DNA from: Brucella pseudintermedia
GTDB taxonomy: Bacteria > Pseudomonadota > Alphaproteobacteria > Rhizobiales > Rhizobiaceae
Direction of reading: 5' to 3'
Assembly: GCF_008932435.1 (NCBI RefSeq)
Contig: NZ_WBWE01000018.1
Coordinates: 1-59,975 of the forward strand
DNA: 59,975 nt
Both the position numbers and the translations under genes were made by a program. Of the stretch, positions 46,888 to 56,438 are shown one piece after another. Position 1 is the first letter of the stretch, and every line of letters starts with the position of its first letter. The notes under the pieces were generated by a model. That model saw nothing but the letters and a program-made list of their open reading frames with translations, ran no database searches and was not told where the DNA came from.

Positions 46888-47370
46888 TCATGACCGATGA
46901 TAGGGATGACCCGACAGAATGGTGGCGGCGCGATAAAGCTGCTCGGCAATGAGAATGCGGGCGATCTGGTGCGGCCAGGTCAATTCGCCCAGCGCCAGAA
47001 CGAGATCGGCGCGTGATCGCAAGGCCGGATCGTGGCCATCCGGCCCGCCAATGGCAACGATGAGCTGGCGCTTGCCGTCGTCCCGCATCCGCCCGATGCG
47101 ATCCGCAAAAGCTTCCGATCCGAGCGCCTTGCCGCGCTCGTCAAGCAGGATTAGCGCCGCACCATTGTCAAGCGCTTCATGGATGCGCTGGGCCTCTTCG
47201 GCCTTGCGCAGATCCGCCGCCTGGCCGCGGCTTTCGGCAATCTCGCTCACACCGCCAAATTCCAGCCCCAAAGGCGGGCCAGCCTTGGAAAACCGGTCGA
47301 AATAACGCTCGACCAGTTCCCGTTCGGGGCCGGCTTTCATCCGGCCCACGGCAAAAACACTCACACGCAT
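46888..47370 (-). CDS. rlmH: 23S rRNA pseudouridine-1915 N3-methyltransferase RlmH
   Basis: A 160-residue SPOUT methyltransferase acting on helix 69 of 23S rRNA. The knotted C-terminal part contains IVAIGGPDGHDPAL and LTWPHQIARILIAEQLYRA then GHPYHR, the conserved end. The N-terminus GRMKAGPERELVERYFDR and LDERGKALGSEAFA match too. It is the last gene of the obg-proBA-nadD-rsfS-rlmH group, 96 nt after rsfS with a palindromic element between. Confidence 0.95.
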   Translation of the reverse strand: MRVSVFAVGRMKAGPERELVERYFDRFSKAGPPLGLEFGGVSEIAESRGQAADLRKAEEAQRIHEALDNGAALILLDERGKALGSEAFADRIGRMRDDGKRQLIVAIGGPDGHDPALRSRADLVLALGELTWPHQIARILIAEQLYRAATILSGHPYHRS

Positions 47371-47391
47371 GACGCTCTCAATTCATCGAAC

Positions 47392-47468
47392 TAAAGCGTG
47401 TCACGCTTTAATCTTCTTCACACATTATTCCGCCCAAAAGCGCTCCGCACTTTTGGTTCGAATGCTCT
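47392..47468. repeat. Dispersed palindromic element, copy 8
   Basis: AAAGCGTGTCACGCTTT is an inverted repeat, followed by CACATTATTCCGCCC, AAAAGCGCTCCGCACTTTTG and CGAATGCTCT, the reverse-oriented family core. It lies between rsfS and rlmH in one transcription unit, and its end includes part of the rsfS stop codon. Confidence 0.7.
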
Positions 47469-47838
47469 AATGCACCGTTTCGAGTGCTCGTTCTTCGTCG
47501 AAACCCTCGTCGAGCCAGATCTTCTCTATATTGTAGAAGTCGCGGACTTCCGGCCGGAAGATATGGACGATGATATCGCCGGTATCGATGAGAACCCAAT
47601 CGCCACTCTCGAGACCTTCGACCCGCATATCCTTGCAGCCCGTTTCACGCAGGGCCTGCAAAAGATGGTCGGCAACCGCCGTCACATGGCGATGCGAACG
47701 GCCCGACGCGACGATCATGAAATCGCCGATCGTTGATCTTCCGCGAATGTCGATGGGGATGATGGATTCCGCCTTGGAGTTTTCGAGACCGGCCAAGGCC
47801 GCGTCGAAGGTCTGGGACACGAGATTGGACTCGTCCAT
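47467..47838 (-). CDS. rsfS: Ribosome silencing factor RsfS
   Basis: A 123-residue RsfS (Iojap) protein that binds L14 and blocks subunit joining during slow growth. Motifs are LENSKAESIIPIDIRGRSTI, GDFMIVASGRSHRHV, VEGLESGDWVLIDTGDIIVH and FRPEVRDFYNIEKIW. ATG 47838 is chosen: it is the only ATG, and a GTG start at 47940 would coincide with a predicted transcription start and add 34 residues with codons unlike the gene. The start is nevertheless uncertain because the Shine-Dalgarno is weak. It precedes rlmH and follows nadD. Confidence 0.88.
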   Translation of the reverse strand: MDESNLVSQTFDAALAGLENSKAESIIPIDIRGRSTIGDFMIVASGRSHRHVTAVADHLLQALRETGCKDMRVEGLESGDWVLIDTGDIIVHIFRPEVRDFYNIEKIWLDEGFDEERALETVH

Positions 47839-47947
47839 CCCGACCGTGGAAGGCACGTGATGAGCCTTCTTCTCAATTGCTGTTCTCAGTGTATTCCCTT
47901 TCTCAACAGAACAACGCAGTGTGGCAGTTGTAAGCACCACACGCCCT

Positions 47948-47977
47948 AAAATAGGCAGAGTCCCTGTTTTGTTTCAA
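47948..47977 (-). promoter_or_regulatory. Promoter upstream of rsfS
   Basis: On the minus strand TTGAAA (47977-47972) and TATTTT (47953-47948) have an 18-nt spacer. The predicted start near 47941 gives rsfS a leader of about 100 nt and lets rsfS-rlmH be expressed apart from nadD. Confidence 0.5.
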
Positions 47978-48060
47978 GAGCACGAGCTTTTCCTGCCCGT
48001 TCACTTTTTTAGTTTCTTTGCCCGCTATACGCATATCTTGCAGGAATTGTCAGGAAACCA

Positions 48061-48720
48061 TCAAGATGCGGTACGGGTCTTGCGAATGGCGGTGGAGGAC
48101 AGCGACGAACGCGGCCCATGGATGAAGGTCCAGGCCGGGGGCGTGCGCCGCGCCAGTATCGGCGCATATTGCTCATCGACGCGGCTGTCGGAAAATGTCT
48201 GCGCCATGCGCGACGACAGATAGGCGAGCGTCGAGCCCGGCCGGTCGATGACCGCAATCGGAAAATTCTGCGCAATCTCGCGCCAGCGCTGCCAGCGGTG
48301 GAAGGAGGCGAGATTGTCCGCCCCCATCACCCAGACGAAATGAACACCGGGATTGGCATCGCGGATGAGCGCCAGCGTATCCGCCGTGTAGCGCACATTG
48401 AAAGCCGCCTCCAGCGCCGTCACCTTGATGCGCGGGTCTTTGGCCACTTGCTCGCTCAGCTTCAGCCGGTCGGCGAGCGGCGCCAGTTCGCGGCTGTCCT
48501 TCAGCGGATTGCCGGGCGTCACCATCCACCAGAGCTGGTCGAGCTTCAGCCGCCTTATGGCGATTTCCGCCACAAGCGCATGGCCTTCATGCGGCGGATT
48601 GAACGAGCCGCCGAACAGCCCCACCGCCATGCCCTTTTCGACATGGGGCATGCGCAGATAATGCGCATCGACGCCGGGATATTGTTCCTTGAGCGCAGAA
48701 AGCCCGAAGCCAAAACGCAT
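48061..48720 (-). CDS. nadD: Nicotinate-nucleotide adenylyltransferase
   Basis: A 219-residue nucleotidyltransferase forming deamido-NAD from nicotinate mononucleotide and ATP. The nucleotide-binding signature is GLFGGSFNPPHEGH near residues 34-47, and the second is SSLSSTAIRK near the C-terminus (ISxTxIR type). An N-terminal extension of about 30 residues precedes the signature, as in Brucella NadD as I recall it. ATG 48720 shares its A with the proA TGA (TGATG), indicating translational coupling. Confidence 0.95.
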   Translation of the reverse strand: MRFGFGLSALKEQYPGVDAHYLRMPHVEKGMAVGLFGGSFNPPHEGHALVAEIAIRRLKLDQLWWMVTPGNPLKDSRELAPLADRLKLSEQVAKDPRIKVTALEAAFNVRYTADTLALIRDANPGVHFVWVMGADNLASFHRWQRWREIAQNFPIAVIDRPGSTLAYLSSRMAQTFSDSRVDEQYAPILARRTPPAWTFIHGPRSSLSSTAIRKTRTAS

Positions 48721-50003
48721 CAGCTTCGAATCTGCCCGTTGCCGCGCACGCGATATTTGAACGAGGTCAGCTGCTCGACGCCAACCGGCCCACGCGCATG
48801 CATCTTGCCGGTGGCAATGCCGATTTCCGCTCCCATGCCGAACTCGCCGCCATCGGCAAATTGCGTAGAGGCATTGTGCAGGAGAATGGCCGAGTCGATC
48901 TCGTTGAAGAACCGCGCAACCGCTTCCGCATCTTCCGCCACGATGGCTTCGGTATGATGCGACGAATAGCGGTTGATATGGTCAATCGCACCCGAAATGC
49001 CGTCGACCAGCGCAACGGAAATGATCGCATCGAGATATTCGGTCGACCAGTCTTCTTCCGTGGCAGGCTTTGCCGCCGGATAGAGCGCCCTCACCGCTTC
49101 GCTGCCGCGAATTTCGCAGCCCTTGGCAGACAAATCTTCGAGGATCGGCGCGAGATGCGTCGCAGCCGCGGCGCGATCCACCAGCAGCGTTTCCGCAGCA
49201 CCGCAAATGCCGGTGCGCCGCATCTTGGCGTTGATCGCAATCTTGCGGGCCATGTCGAGATCGGCGGACTTGTCGATATAAAGATGGCAGATGCCTTCCA
49301 GATGCGCGAAGACCGGCACCCGCGCTTCCGACTGAACCCGCGCAACAAGGCTTTTGCCGCCGCGCGGCACGATCACGTCAATCGCGCCGCCAAGACCTTT
49401 CAGCATTTCGCCAACAGCCGCACGGTCCGTCACCGGCACGATCTGGATCGCATCGGCTGGCAGGTTCGCCGCTTCAAGCCCCCTGACCAGCGCCTTGTGA
49501 ATGGCAGCCGACGAATGCGCCGAATCCGATCCGCCGCGCAGGATGACGGCATTGCCCGCCTTGAGACACAGCGCTCCGGCATCGGCGGTTACATTGGGGC
49601 GGCTTTCGTAAATGACGCCGATCACGCCAAGCGGCGTGCGTACGCGCTCGATATGAAGCCCGTTCGGACGATCCCACTCTGCAATCACTTCGCCAACCGG
49701 ATCGGGGAGCGCGGCGATGGCGCGGATACCGTCAGCAATGGCCTTGATCCGGCTGTCATCCAGCGTCAGCCGGTCGATGAAGGATGCCGCCATGCCGTTC
49801 TTTTCCGCATGGCCAAGATCAAGCCTGTTGGCTTCCAGAATGTCGGCCCGCGCTTCCAGCATCGCATCGGCGGCGGCAATCAGCGCCCTGTTCTTCTGGT
49901 CGGTGGTGGCGATGGCAAGGGGTGCTGCGGCGGCGCGCGCCTTGCGCCCCACCTCCGCCATCACGGCAGCAATATCGTTTGCCGTCTCTGCCTTGGTCAG
50001 CAT
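48720..50003 (-). CDS. proA: Gamma-glutamyl phosphate reductase
   Basis: A 427-residue NADPH-dependent enzyme, second step of proline synthesis. The catalytic cysteine is in [32 protein letters not shown] and [20 protein letters not shown] bind substrate and cofactor. The final segment [20 protein letters not shown] is standard. Its start overlaps the end of proB by 7 nt and its stop overlaps the nadD start, so proB-proA-nadD are closely coupled. Confidence 0.97.
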   Translation of the reverse strand: MLTKAETANDIAAVMAEVGRKARAAAAPLAIATTDQKNRALIAAADAMLEARADILEANRLDLGHAEKNGMAASFIDRLTLDDSRIKAIADGIRAIAALPDPVGEVIAEWDRPNGLHIERVRTPLGVIGVIYESRPNVTADAGALCLKAGNAVILRGGSDSAHSSAAIHKALVRGLEAANLPADAIQIVPVTDRAAVGEMLKGLGGAIDVIVPRGGKSLVARVQSEARVPVFAHLEGICHLYIDKSADLDMARKIAINAKMRRTGICGAAETLLVDRAAAATHLAPILEDLSAKGCEIRGSEAVRALYPAAKPATEEDWSTEYLDAIISVALVDGISGAIDHINRYSSHHTEAIVAEDAEAVARFFNEIDSAILLHNASTQFADGGEFGMGAEIGIATGKMHARGPVGVEQLTSFKYRVRGNGQIRS

Positions 50004-51151
50004 GTCCTCTCCCCCTGCACCGCGTCCGCATTGCTGGCCGCGCGCACAACCAGATCGTTGCGATGGATCATCGCCGCGCGCGCATCATAGCCAAGAATTT
50101 CGCTGATCTCATCGCTTTTATGGCCTGCGATCTTGCGCGCATCCTCGGCATCGTAGGCGATCAGGCCACGGGCGATCTCGCGCCCGTCCTCGTTCATCAC
50201 CGCAACCGTATCGCCGCGCTCGAACTGGCCGTCGATTTCCTTCACGCCCGCAGGCAAGAGCGACTTGCCGGATTTCAGCGCCTTGGCCGCACCCGCGTCC
50301 ACCGTCAACCGGCCAGCCGGTTCCAGATTGCCGGAAATCCACGTCTTCCACGCATTGACCGGCGCGCGCGCCGGCTCGAACAGCGTTGCGCGCTCGCCGC
50401 GGTCGATGGCCGAAAGCGGGCCGAAACGCGTGCCCGACGTGATGATCATCGCGGTCCCGGCGGCATTGGCGATCTTGCCCGCGTCGAGCTTGGTCTTCAT
50501 GCCGCCGCGCGACAGTTCGGACGCCGCTGCGCCTGCCATGGCCTCGATCTGCGGCGTGATGGTTTCGACCAATGGCAGAAACTGCGCATCCGGGTTCTTG
50601 TGCGGCGGGGCCGTATAAAGCCCGTCAATATCCGACAGCAGGACCAGAAGGTCCGCGCCCATCATCGTCGCCACGCGTGCGGCCAGACGATCATTGTCGC
50701 CATAGCGGATTTCGGTGGTTGCCACCGTGTCGTTCTCGTTGATGACCGGCACGGCCTTCAGCTTCAACAGCGTCTCGATGGTCGCGCGCGCATTGAGATA
50801 GCGGCGGCGCTCCTCGGTATCGGAAAGTGTCACGAGAATCTGGCCGGAACGGATGGAATGACCGCCCAGCACATCGGCATAGGCCTTGGCGAGCGCGATC
50901 TGGCCGGCAGCGGCAGCGGCCTGGCTTTCCTCAAGCTTCAGCGCCTTCTTCGGCAGGCCCAGCACCGTGCGCCCGAGCGCAATGGCGCCGGACGAGACCA
51001 CCAGCACCTCTACGCCTGCGTGATGCAGCGCGGCGATATCCTGTCCGAGACTTTCCAGCCAGTCGCGCTTGAGGCCGCTTGCACGATCCACCAGAAGTGC
51101 GGACCCGATTTTGACAACGATGCGGCGATAATCTTTCAGTTTCTTCAGCAT
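49997..51151 (-). CDS. proB: Glutamate 5-kinase
   Basis: A 384-residue enzyme, first step of proline synthesis. The kinase domain (about 1-260) holds [48 protein letters not shown] and [21 protein letters not shown]-terminal PUA domain follows (about 280-370, with [19 protein letters not shown]). GAGGGGAATG precedes the start. It begins 41 nt after obg and is probably cotranscribed with it. Proline feedback inhibition is a family property. Confidence 0.97.
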   Translation of the reverse strand: MLKKLKDYRRIVVKIGSALLVDRASGLKRDWLESLGQDIAALHHAGVEVLVVSSGAIALGRTVLGLPKKALKLEESQAAAAAGQIALAKAYADVLGGHSIRSGQILVTLSDTEERRRYLNARATIETLLKLKAVPVINENDTVATTEIRYGDNDRLAARVATMMGADLLVLLSDIDGLYTAPPHKNPDAQFLPLVETITPQIEAMAGAAASELSRGGMKTKLDAGKIANAAGTAMIITSGTRFGPLSAIDRGERATLFEPARAPVNAWKTWISGNLEPAGRLTVDAGAAKALKSGKSLLPAGVKEIDGQFERGDTVAVMNEDGREIARGLIAYDAEDARKIAGHKSDEISEILGYDARAAMIHRNDLVVRAASNADAVQGERTC

Positions 51152-51192
51152 GCCTTCATTCCCCTCGCCGCATCCAAAATAAAATCCGACGC

Positions 51193-52284
<1,092 letters not shown>

Positions 52285-52328
52285 TTACAAGCGGGCGTGC
52301 CCGCCTGTGGTGTGTTGCAATTACAGCA

Positions 52329-52365
52329 AAACCGGCTTCCTGCAAACAGTCGAGGAAGCCGGTTT
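52329..52365 (-). terminator. Hairpin between GNAT gene and obg
   Basis: A perfect 13-bp stem, AAACCGGCTTCCT (52329-52341) / AGGAAGCCGGTTT (52353-52365), has an 11-nt loop, then TTGCTG on the minus strand. It starts right after the GNAT stop. The obg transcript presumably starts downstream. Confidence 0.7.
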
Positions 52366-52369
52366 ATGC

Positions 52370-52921
52370 CTATTTCGAGTTCCGCTCAGGATCGGTGAAA
52401 TCGATATAGATCAATTCCTGATCCAGATACTGGCCCTGAACGCAGAGCGACTTGGGTTCCACGCCGTAAGTCTTGAAGCCAAGCGCATAATAGACACGTT
52501 TGGCGGCTTCGTTGGTCGCGACCACCTTGGCATCCAGAACGACGACATGGCTGGCCGCGTGGTCGACGACCTTGCCGACCAGAGCCCTGCCGAGGTCCAG
52601 CCCGCGCGCTTCGGGAGCCACATAGACGCCCCAGAGCGTACCGCGATGGCGCTCGGACTTGCGGTCATGGCGGAACATGCCTGCCGTTCCCAGCAGGTTT
52701 TCACCGTCGAAGGCACCGAAAACCACATTGCCGTCCACCTGTTCCAGACGGCGCGCGAAGACGCTGTCCGAATAGGCGTTTTCTTCCTCGAAACTCGAAC
52801 CGAAAGCCATCGGCGCAAGTTGCAAACCGCTTAATCTTATAGCCCGGTAGCGGTGCAGGTCGCCCTTTTCGAGCGCGCGCACCACGATCCTGTCGCGGGC
52901 GATTGCGTGCATATCCATCAT
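52370..52921 (-). CDS. GNAT family N-acetyltransferase
   Basis: A 183-residue acetyltransferase. The acetyl-CoA binding motif A is GVYVAPEARGLDLGRALVGK, preceded by VVFGAFDGENLLGTAGMFRH and followed by VLDAKVVATNEAAKRVYYAL then GF. The start RIVVRALEKGDLHRYRAIRL and the end of family motif (YGVEPKSLCV) are typical of small GNAT enzymes. GGGGA precedes the first ATG; there are three Met in the first four residues. Its substrate is unknown. It lies between a second GNAT gene and obg. Confidence 0.9.
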   Translation of the reverse strand: MMDMHAIARDRIVVRALEKGDLHRYRAIRLSGLQLAPMAFGSSFEEENAYSDSVFARRLEQVDGNVVFGAFDGENLLGTAGMFRHDRKSERHRGTLWGVYVAPEARGLDLGRALVGKVVDHAASHVVVLDAKVVATNEAAKRVYYALGFKTYGVEPKSLCVQGQYLDQELIYIDFTDPERNSK

Positions 52922-52988
52922 TTCATTCCCCGATGATTATAGGTCCTGCGCCTGTCCGGAAAGGCTTCACGCAGGACCGTTGCTTATC

Positions 52989-53672
52989 TTACGACTGCCA
53001 GCTTCTCAGCCCGATCCAGGTGCGGCGGTCGAGAACATAGCGCTCCACCGGCACATTGCCTGCGGCAAGCGAGTCGGCCATGCCCATGCTGCTGAACTGG
53101 AACCCGCATTTGTGGATCACGCGGCGCGAGCCGCCATTGCTGGCGCGGCACGAGACATGCAGCCGCTCGATTTCCGTTGCGCGGAAAGCGAGATCGATCA
53201 GCACATGCGCGGCTTCGGTGGCAAAGCCGTGGCCCCAATAGGGTTCGCCCAGCCAGTAGCCGATTTCCAGCCCCTCGCCGTGCTTATGCGCATGGATGCC
53301 GCAGCACCCCATGAAGATGCCGGTTTCCGCTTGCGTGATCGCGTAGGTGCAATTGCCCATCTCGCCTTTTCGCACGCGCTCGACAAAATCGACGGCGTTT
53401 TCACGCGTGTATGGATGCGGCATACGGGCAAGCATACTGGAGACGCGGGCGTTATTGGCAAGATAGGAAATCGCATCCACGTCTTCGGCATGTGGCGGGC
53501 GCAGCACCAGCCTTTCAGTGACGAGGACGGGACAGTCCAGTTCATAAGCCAGATCCGCGCTCAGATCGGGGCTTGCTTCACCTGCCGCGCCGGGCGACAG
53601 ATCGGTGTAACTGCCTCTTCTTTCGCTACTGCTAGCGTCGTAACAATCTTCTTCCAGAACTTCGACAACCAT
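52989..53672 (-). CDS. GNAT family N-acetyltransferase, RimJ/RimL type
   Basis: A 227-residue acetyltransferase. An N-terminal Ser/Glu-rich region of about 45 residues precedes the domain, which starts LVTERLVLRPPHAEDVDAIS. The acetyl-CoA site is EIGYWLGEPYWGHGFATEAA, followed by LHVSCRASNGGSRRVIHKCG. This is the RimJ/RimL type, whose founding members acetylate ribosomal protein N-termini; it lies just after rplU-rpmA, but a link with ribosomal proteins is speculation. GGAGGAACG precedes the start. Confidence 0.88.
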   Translation of the reverse strand: MVVEVLEEDCYDASSSERRGSYTDLSPGAAGEASPDLSADLAYELDCPVLVTERLVLRPPHAEDVDAISYLANNARVSSMLARMPHPYTRENAVDFVERVRKGEMGNCTYAITQAETGIFMGCCGIHAHKHGEGLEIGYWLGEPYWGHGFATEAAHVLIDLAFRATEIERLHVSCRASNGGSRRVIHKCGFQFSSMGMADSLAAGNVPVERYVLDRRTWIGLRSWQS

Positions 53673-53685
53673 TTTTCGTTCCTCC

Positions 53686-53747
53686 AGAGCGTTTCATTTG
53701 ACGCGCACCTTGTTTGAAAACCGCTTCACACTTTTCGAGATGCGCTC
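53686..53747. repeat. Dispersed palindromic element, copy 9
   Basis: AGAGCGTTTCATTTGACGCG, then AAAACCGCTTCACACTTTTC and GAGATGCGCTC belong to the family by core (AAAACCGCTTCACACTTTT). The ends GAGCG and CGCTC are inverted. It lies between the rpmA terminator and the GNAT ribosome-binding site. Confidence 0.7.
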
Positions 53748-53756
53748 AAATGCAAA

Positions 53757-53786
53757 AAGGGAAGATGGGTGGCCCCATCTTCCCTT
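53757..53786 (-). terminator. Terminator of rplU-rpmA
   Basis: A perfect 11-bp stem, GGGAAGATGGG / CCCATCTTCCC, has a 4-nt loop and on the minus strand is followed by TTTTTG. Confidence 0.85.
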
Positions 53787-53855
53787 CGATCTTTTGGCTA
53801 GGCTGCCATTTACACCGGGTCCGATGGGACGCCGGTGCTTTAAAGAGTGCCCGGC

Positions 53856-54125
53856 TTACTCTGCTGCTTCCGCGATCGGGTTAACCGACACGTACGTGCG
53901 ACCGTTGGCTTTCGTGCGGAAAGACACGGAGCCGTTTACGGTTGCAAAAATCGTGTGGTCCTTGCCGAGGCCGACATTGGCGCCCGGATGCCACTTCGTG
54001 CCGCGTTGGCGCACGATGATGTTGCCAGCGAGCACAGCTTCGCCGCCGAACTTCTTCACGCCAAGGCGTTTGGATTCTGAATCGCGACCGTTACGCGAGG
54101 AACCGCCAGCTTTTTTGTGTGCCAT
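53856..54125 (-). CDS. rpmA: 50S ribosomal protein L27
   Basis: An 89-residue L27 near the peptidyl transferase centre. The start [20 protein letters not shown] and the segments [15 protein letters not shown] and [14 protein letters not shown] are invariant family features. It starts directly with the mature basic N-terminus, so no processing is needed. It lies 25 nt after rplU, in the usual rplU-rpmA order. Confidence 0.98.
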   Translation of the reverse strand: MAHKKAGGSSRNGRDSESKRLGVKKFGGEAVLAGNIIVRQRGTKWHPGANVGLGKDHTIFATVNGSVSFRTKANGRTYVSVNPIAEAAE

Positions 54126-54150
54126 TGGTGTTCTCCTTTAATCTGTCTGT

Positions 54151-54579
54151 TTACTCAGCCGTTGCGGCCTTGGCTGCGGCCTTCTTGGGCGCTGCCTTCT
54201 TCGGCTTTGCGGCTTCGCCTTCAGCGGCGTCTGCCTTCGGAGCCTTCTTCTCGGCGGCCGTCTTGGAAGGCTTCGCGCCGTCGGTGAGGATTTCCGAGAT
54301 GCGGATGGTCGTCAGTTCCTGACGATGACCGCGGGTGCGCTTCGAGTTCTGACGGCGACGCTTCTTGAACGCGATGACCTTGCGGGCACGGCCCTGTTCA
54401 ACGACTTCGGCGGTGACGAGGGCACCGGCGACGGTCGGGGCGCCAATGGTCGTGCCGACCATCAGGACTTCTGCGAATTCTACGATGTCACCGGCTTCGC
54501 CAGCAACTTTTTCGACCTTGATGAGGTCGTTTGCGGCAACGCGATACTGCTTGCCACCGGTCTTGATGACTGCGAACAT
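54151..54579 (-). CDS. rplU: 50S ribosomal protein L21
   Basis: A 142-residue L21. The core is in the first 103 residues ([52 protein letters not shown]). A basic Ala/Lys/Pro-rich tail of about 40 residues follows ([17 protein letters not shown]). E. coli L21 has about 103 residues. ATG 54579 is the true start; the longer frame to 54723 is leader. A sigma-70 promoter about 180 nt upstream gives a long leader. Confidence 0.97.
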   Translation of the reverse strand: MFAVIKTGGKQYRVAANDLIKVEKVAGEAGDIVEFAEVLMVGTTIGAPTVAGALVTAEVVEQGRARKVIAFKKRRRQNSKRTRGHRQELTTIRISEILTDGAKPSKTAAEKKAPKADAAEGEAAKPKKAAPKKAAAKAATAE

Positions 54580-54932
54580 TTGTTGTCCTTTCGGTTGTTC
54601 GGTCCGGCTCTCACGATCTGCGACATTGGCGTCGAAGCGATGGGCCGTCTTTTTATCAGTCGGTTGGTGAGCGGGCTCTTGCCCTTGATCGCAGCCTTGG
54701 GAAAGCCCGAAATCTGCAATCAAAACAATAGGCGCGGATCACCCCACGCCCAAGGTCTGGTGCTTATAGGTTCGAAGCGGCAGAAAAGTCAAGAATTTTC
54801 ACAACGGAATGCAAATTAGCTCTTGTCTAATCGGCGCTGGCCCGTTATTGAGCCGCTGCACGCTCGGCATTCGTTATTGATGCTTGTTACTGTGCGATTC
54901 CTCAAGGGTCGTTTTACAGTGCTGCACAACGC
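54580..54932. other. Divergent region between rplU and tRNA-Ser
   Basis: This 353-bp gap contains the rplU leader (about 54580-54756), its promoter (54763-54792) and about 140 bp upstream of the tRNA gene on the plus strand. I see no clear promoter for the tRNA; TTGTTA at 54884 has no well-spaced -10. No small gene with homology is visible. Confidence 0.55.
54763..54792 (-). promoter_or_regulatory. Promoter of rplU-rpmA
   Basis: On the minus strand TTGACT (54792-54787) and TATAAG (54768-54763) have an 18-nt spacer. The transcript would start near 54756, giving a leader of about 177 nt. Confidence 0.65.
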
Positions 54933-55022
54933 GGAGAGGTGGCTGAGTGGTTGAAAGCACCGCACTCGAAATGCGGCATGGGGGCAACTCCATCGGGGGT
55001 TCGAATCCCTCCCTCTCCGCCA
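54933..55022 (+). tRNA. tRNA-Ser (CGA anticodon)
   Basis: A 90-nt class II tRNA. The acceptor arms are GGAGAGG (54933-54939) and CCTCTCC, then discriminator G and encoded CCA (55020-55022). The anticodon stem CCGCA/TGCGG encloses the loop CTCGAAA with anticodon CGA. A long variable arm (CATGGGGGCAACTCCATC) and the T loop GTTCGAATC are present. It reads UCG codons. Confidence 0.97.
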
Positions 55023-55114
55023 TTTGTTTCCCTGCACGATCACATGGCCCGACGGTGGATAGCGCATCATTTGCCGCCGCAGACACGAGCATGCTTCTCC
55101 GCATGGAGGAAACC

Positions 55115-55798
55115 ATGCTAGAAAAGATCATGAGTGTGTTATCCGCCGTTGCTCCCGTCTATCATCCCCCGCTGAAACCCTATGTCTCGATCCTTCATCG
55201 CGATGCGGGTTTTCTCGTGCTGGACAAGCCGAGCGGCTTGCTGTCCGTACCGGGGCGTCATACCGCCCTGTCCGACAGTCTCGCAACGCGCGTTCAGGAA
55301 GAATATCCGCAGGCGCAGATGATCAATCGTCTCGACAAGGATACATCGGGCATCGTGCTGATGTCGCTCGACCGCAAGGCACATGCCGCCATCGCCGCGC
55401 AGTTCGAGGCGCGGACCACGGAAAAATCCTACGTCGCCGTGGTCTGGAGGCGCGTTGAAGAAGAGCAGGGTCTGATCGACCTGCCCCTGGCGATAGACCC
55501 CGACAACAAGCCGCGTCATCGTGTCGATCACGCTCACGGCAAGCCCGCGCAGACACGCTGGCAGGTTCTGGGCCGGAGCGAAAACACCACGCGCCTGCGC
55601 CTCTTTCCCCTGACTGGCCGCACGCATCAGCTGCGGGTGCATATGAAAGCGCTCGGCCATGTGATCCTCGGCGACGAATTCTACGCCGAAGGTGAAGCGC
55701 TCGCCGCCGCAGACCGCCTTCTTCTCCACGCGGAAGAGCTGTCTTTCCGGCACCCAGATGGCCGGGCCGTGAGCTTCACCGCGCCCTGCCCGTTCTGA
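55115..55798 (+). CDS. RluA family pseudouridine synthase
   Basis: A 227-residue pseudouridine synthase. The catalytic Asp is in INRLDKDTSGIVL, and the nucleotide pocket includes FLVLDKPSGLLSVPGR and GRTHQLRVHMKALGHVILGD. There is no S4 domain, which points to the RluA-like short type that modifies 23S rRNA and/or tRNA-Phe position 32. The target is inferred. ATG 55115 was chosen because GGAGG lies 5-6 nt before it; other in-frame ATGs at 55091, 55103 and 55130 exist. It starts about 90 nt after the tRNA and lies 8 nt before rsmJ. Confidence 0.9.
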   Translation: MLEKIMSVLSAVAPVYHPPLKPYVSILHRDAGFLVLDKPSGLLSVPGRHTALSDSLATRVQEEYPQAQMINRLDKDTSGIVLMSLDRKAHAAIAAQFEARTTEKSYVAVVWRRVEEEQGLIDLPLAIDPDNKPRHRVDHAHGKPAQTRWQVLGRSENTTRLRLFPLTGRTHQLRVHMKALGHVILGDEFYAEGEALAAADRLLLHAEELSFRHPDGRAVSFTAPCPF

Positions 55799-55806
55799 GA
55801 GCAATC

Positions 55807-56424
55807 ATGTCGCAGAAAATCGATACCTCGGAACTGCTCGTTGATTTTGTCGGCGGCGCTGTCGGCCACAGGTTCCGCTCCGGCGAAGGACGCGGCCAGC
55901 CTCTCGCCAAGGCAGCCGGGCTGACGCGCGACGCCACGCCGGAAATCGTCGACGCGACGGCTGGTCTCGGGCGCGATGCCTTCCTGCTGGCCTCCCTCGG
56001 CGCGAAGGTGACCTTGATCGAGCGCTCGGAAAAGATGCATGGGCTTCTTGCGGACGGACTGGCGCGCGCCGCCGCGCAGGGCGGGCGCTATGCCGAAACG
56101 GTGGCGCGCATGACGCTTTTGCACGGGGATTCCCGCCTGCTCCTGCCTGAACTGAAGCCGCAGGTCGTGCTGGTCGACCCGATGCACCCGCCGCGCGGCA
56201 ACAGCGCGCTCGTCAAGAAGGAAATGCGGCAGATCCGCGAGATCGTCGGCACCGATCCGGATGCCGAAAAGCTGATGCAGGTGGCGCTGGAAGCCGCGCA
56301 ATACCGCGTGGTGCTGAAGTGGCCCTTGCGCGCCGATCCCATGGCCGGATTGCGCAAACCCTCCCATCAGATACTCGGCAAAAGCACGCGCTATGACGTG
56401 TTCGTCAAGGCGAGGATCGGCTGA
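55807..56424 (+). CDS. rsmJ: 16S rRNA m2G1516 methyltransferase, RsmJ family
   Basis: A 205-residue SAM-dependent methyltransferase of the RsmJ (former DUF548) family. The SAM site is DATAGLGRDAFLLASLGAKV with LIERS, and the active-site motif is VVLVDPMHPPRGNSALVKKE. E. coli RsmJ methylates G1516 in 16S rRNA. The family is less common in alphaproteobacteria, so the target is inferred by similarity. It starts 8 nt after the pseudouridine synthase, and both are probably cotranscribed. Confidence 0.88.
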   Translation: MSQKIDTSELLVDFVGGAVGHRFRSGEGRGQPLAKAAGLTRDATPEIVDATAGLGRDAFLLASLGAKVTLIERSEKMHGLLADGLARAAAQGGRYAETVARMTLLHGDSRLLLPELKPQVVLVDPMHPPRGNSALVKKEMRQIREIVGTDPDAEKLMQVALEAAQYRVVLKWPLRADPMAGLRKPSHQILGKSTRYDVFVKARIG

Positions 56425-56438
56425 ACATAACGCAAGAG

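Noticed and set aside
47839..47940. GTG-started longer RsfS
   Set aside because: The extra 34 residues use atypical codons and begin at the predicted transcription start; an ATG start is more likely.
54933..55022. tRNA-Ser as an integration site with an attached island
   Set aside because: The genes after it (pseudouridine synthase, rsmJ) are housekeeping, and no duplicate of the tRNA 3' end was noticed downstream.
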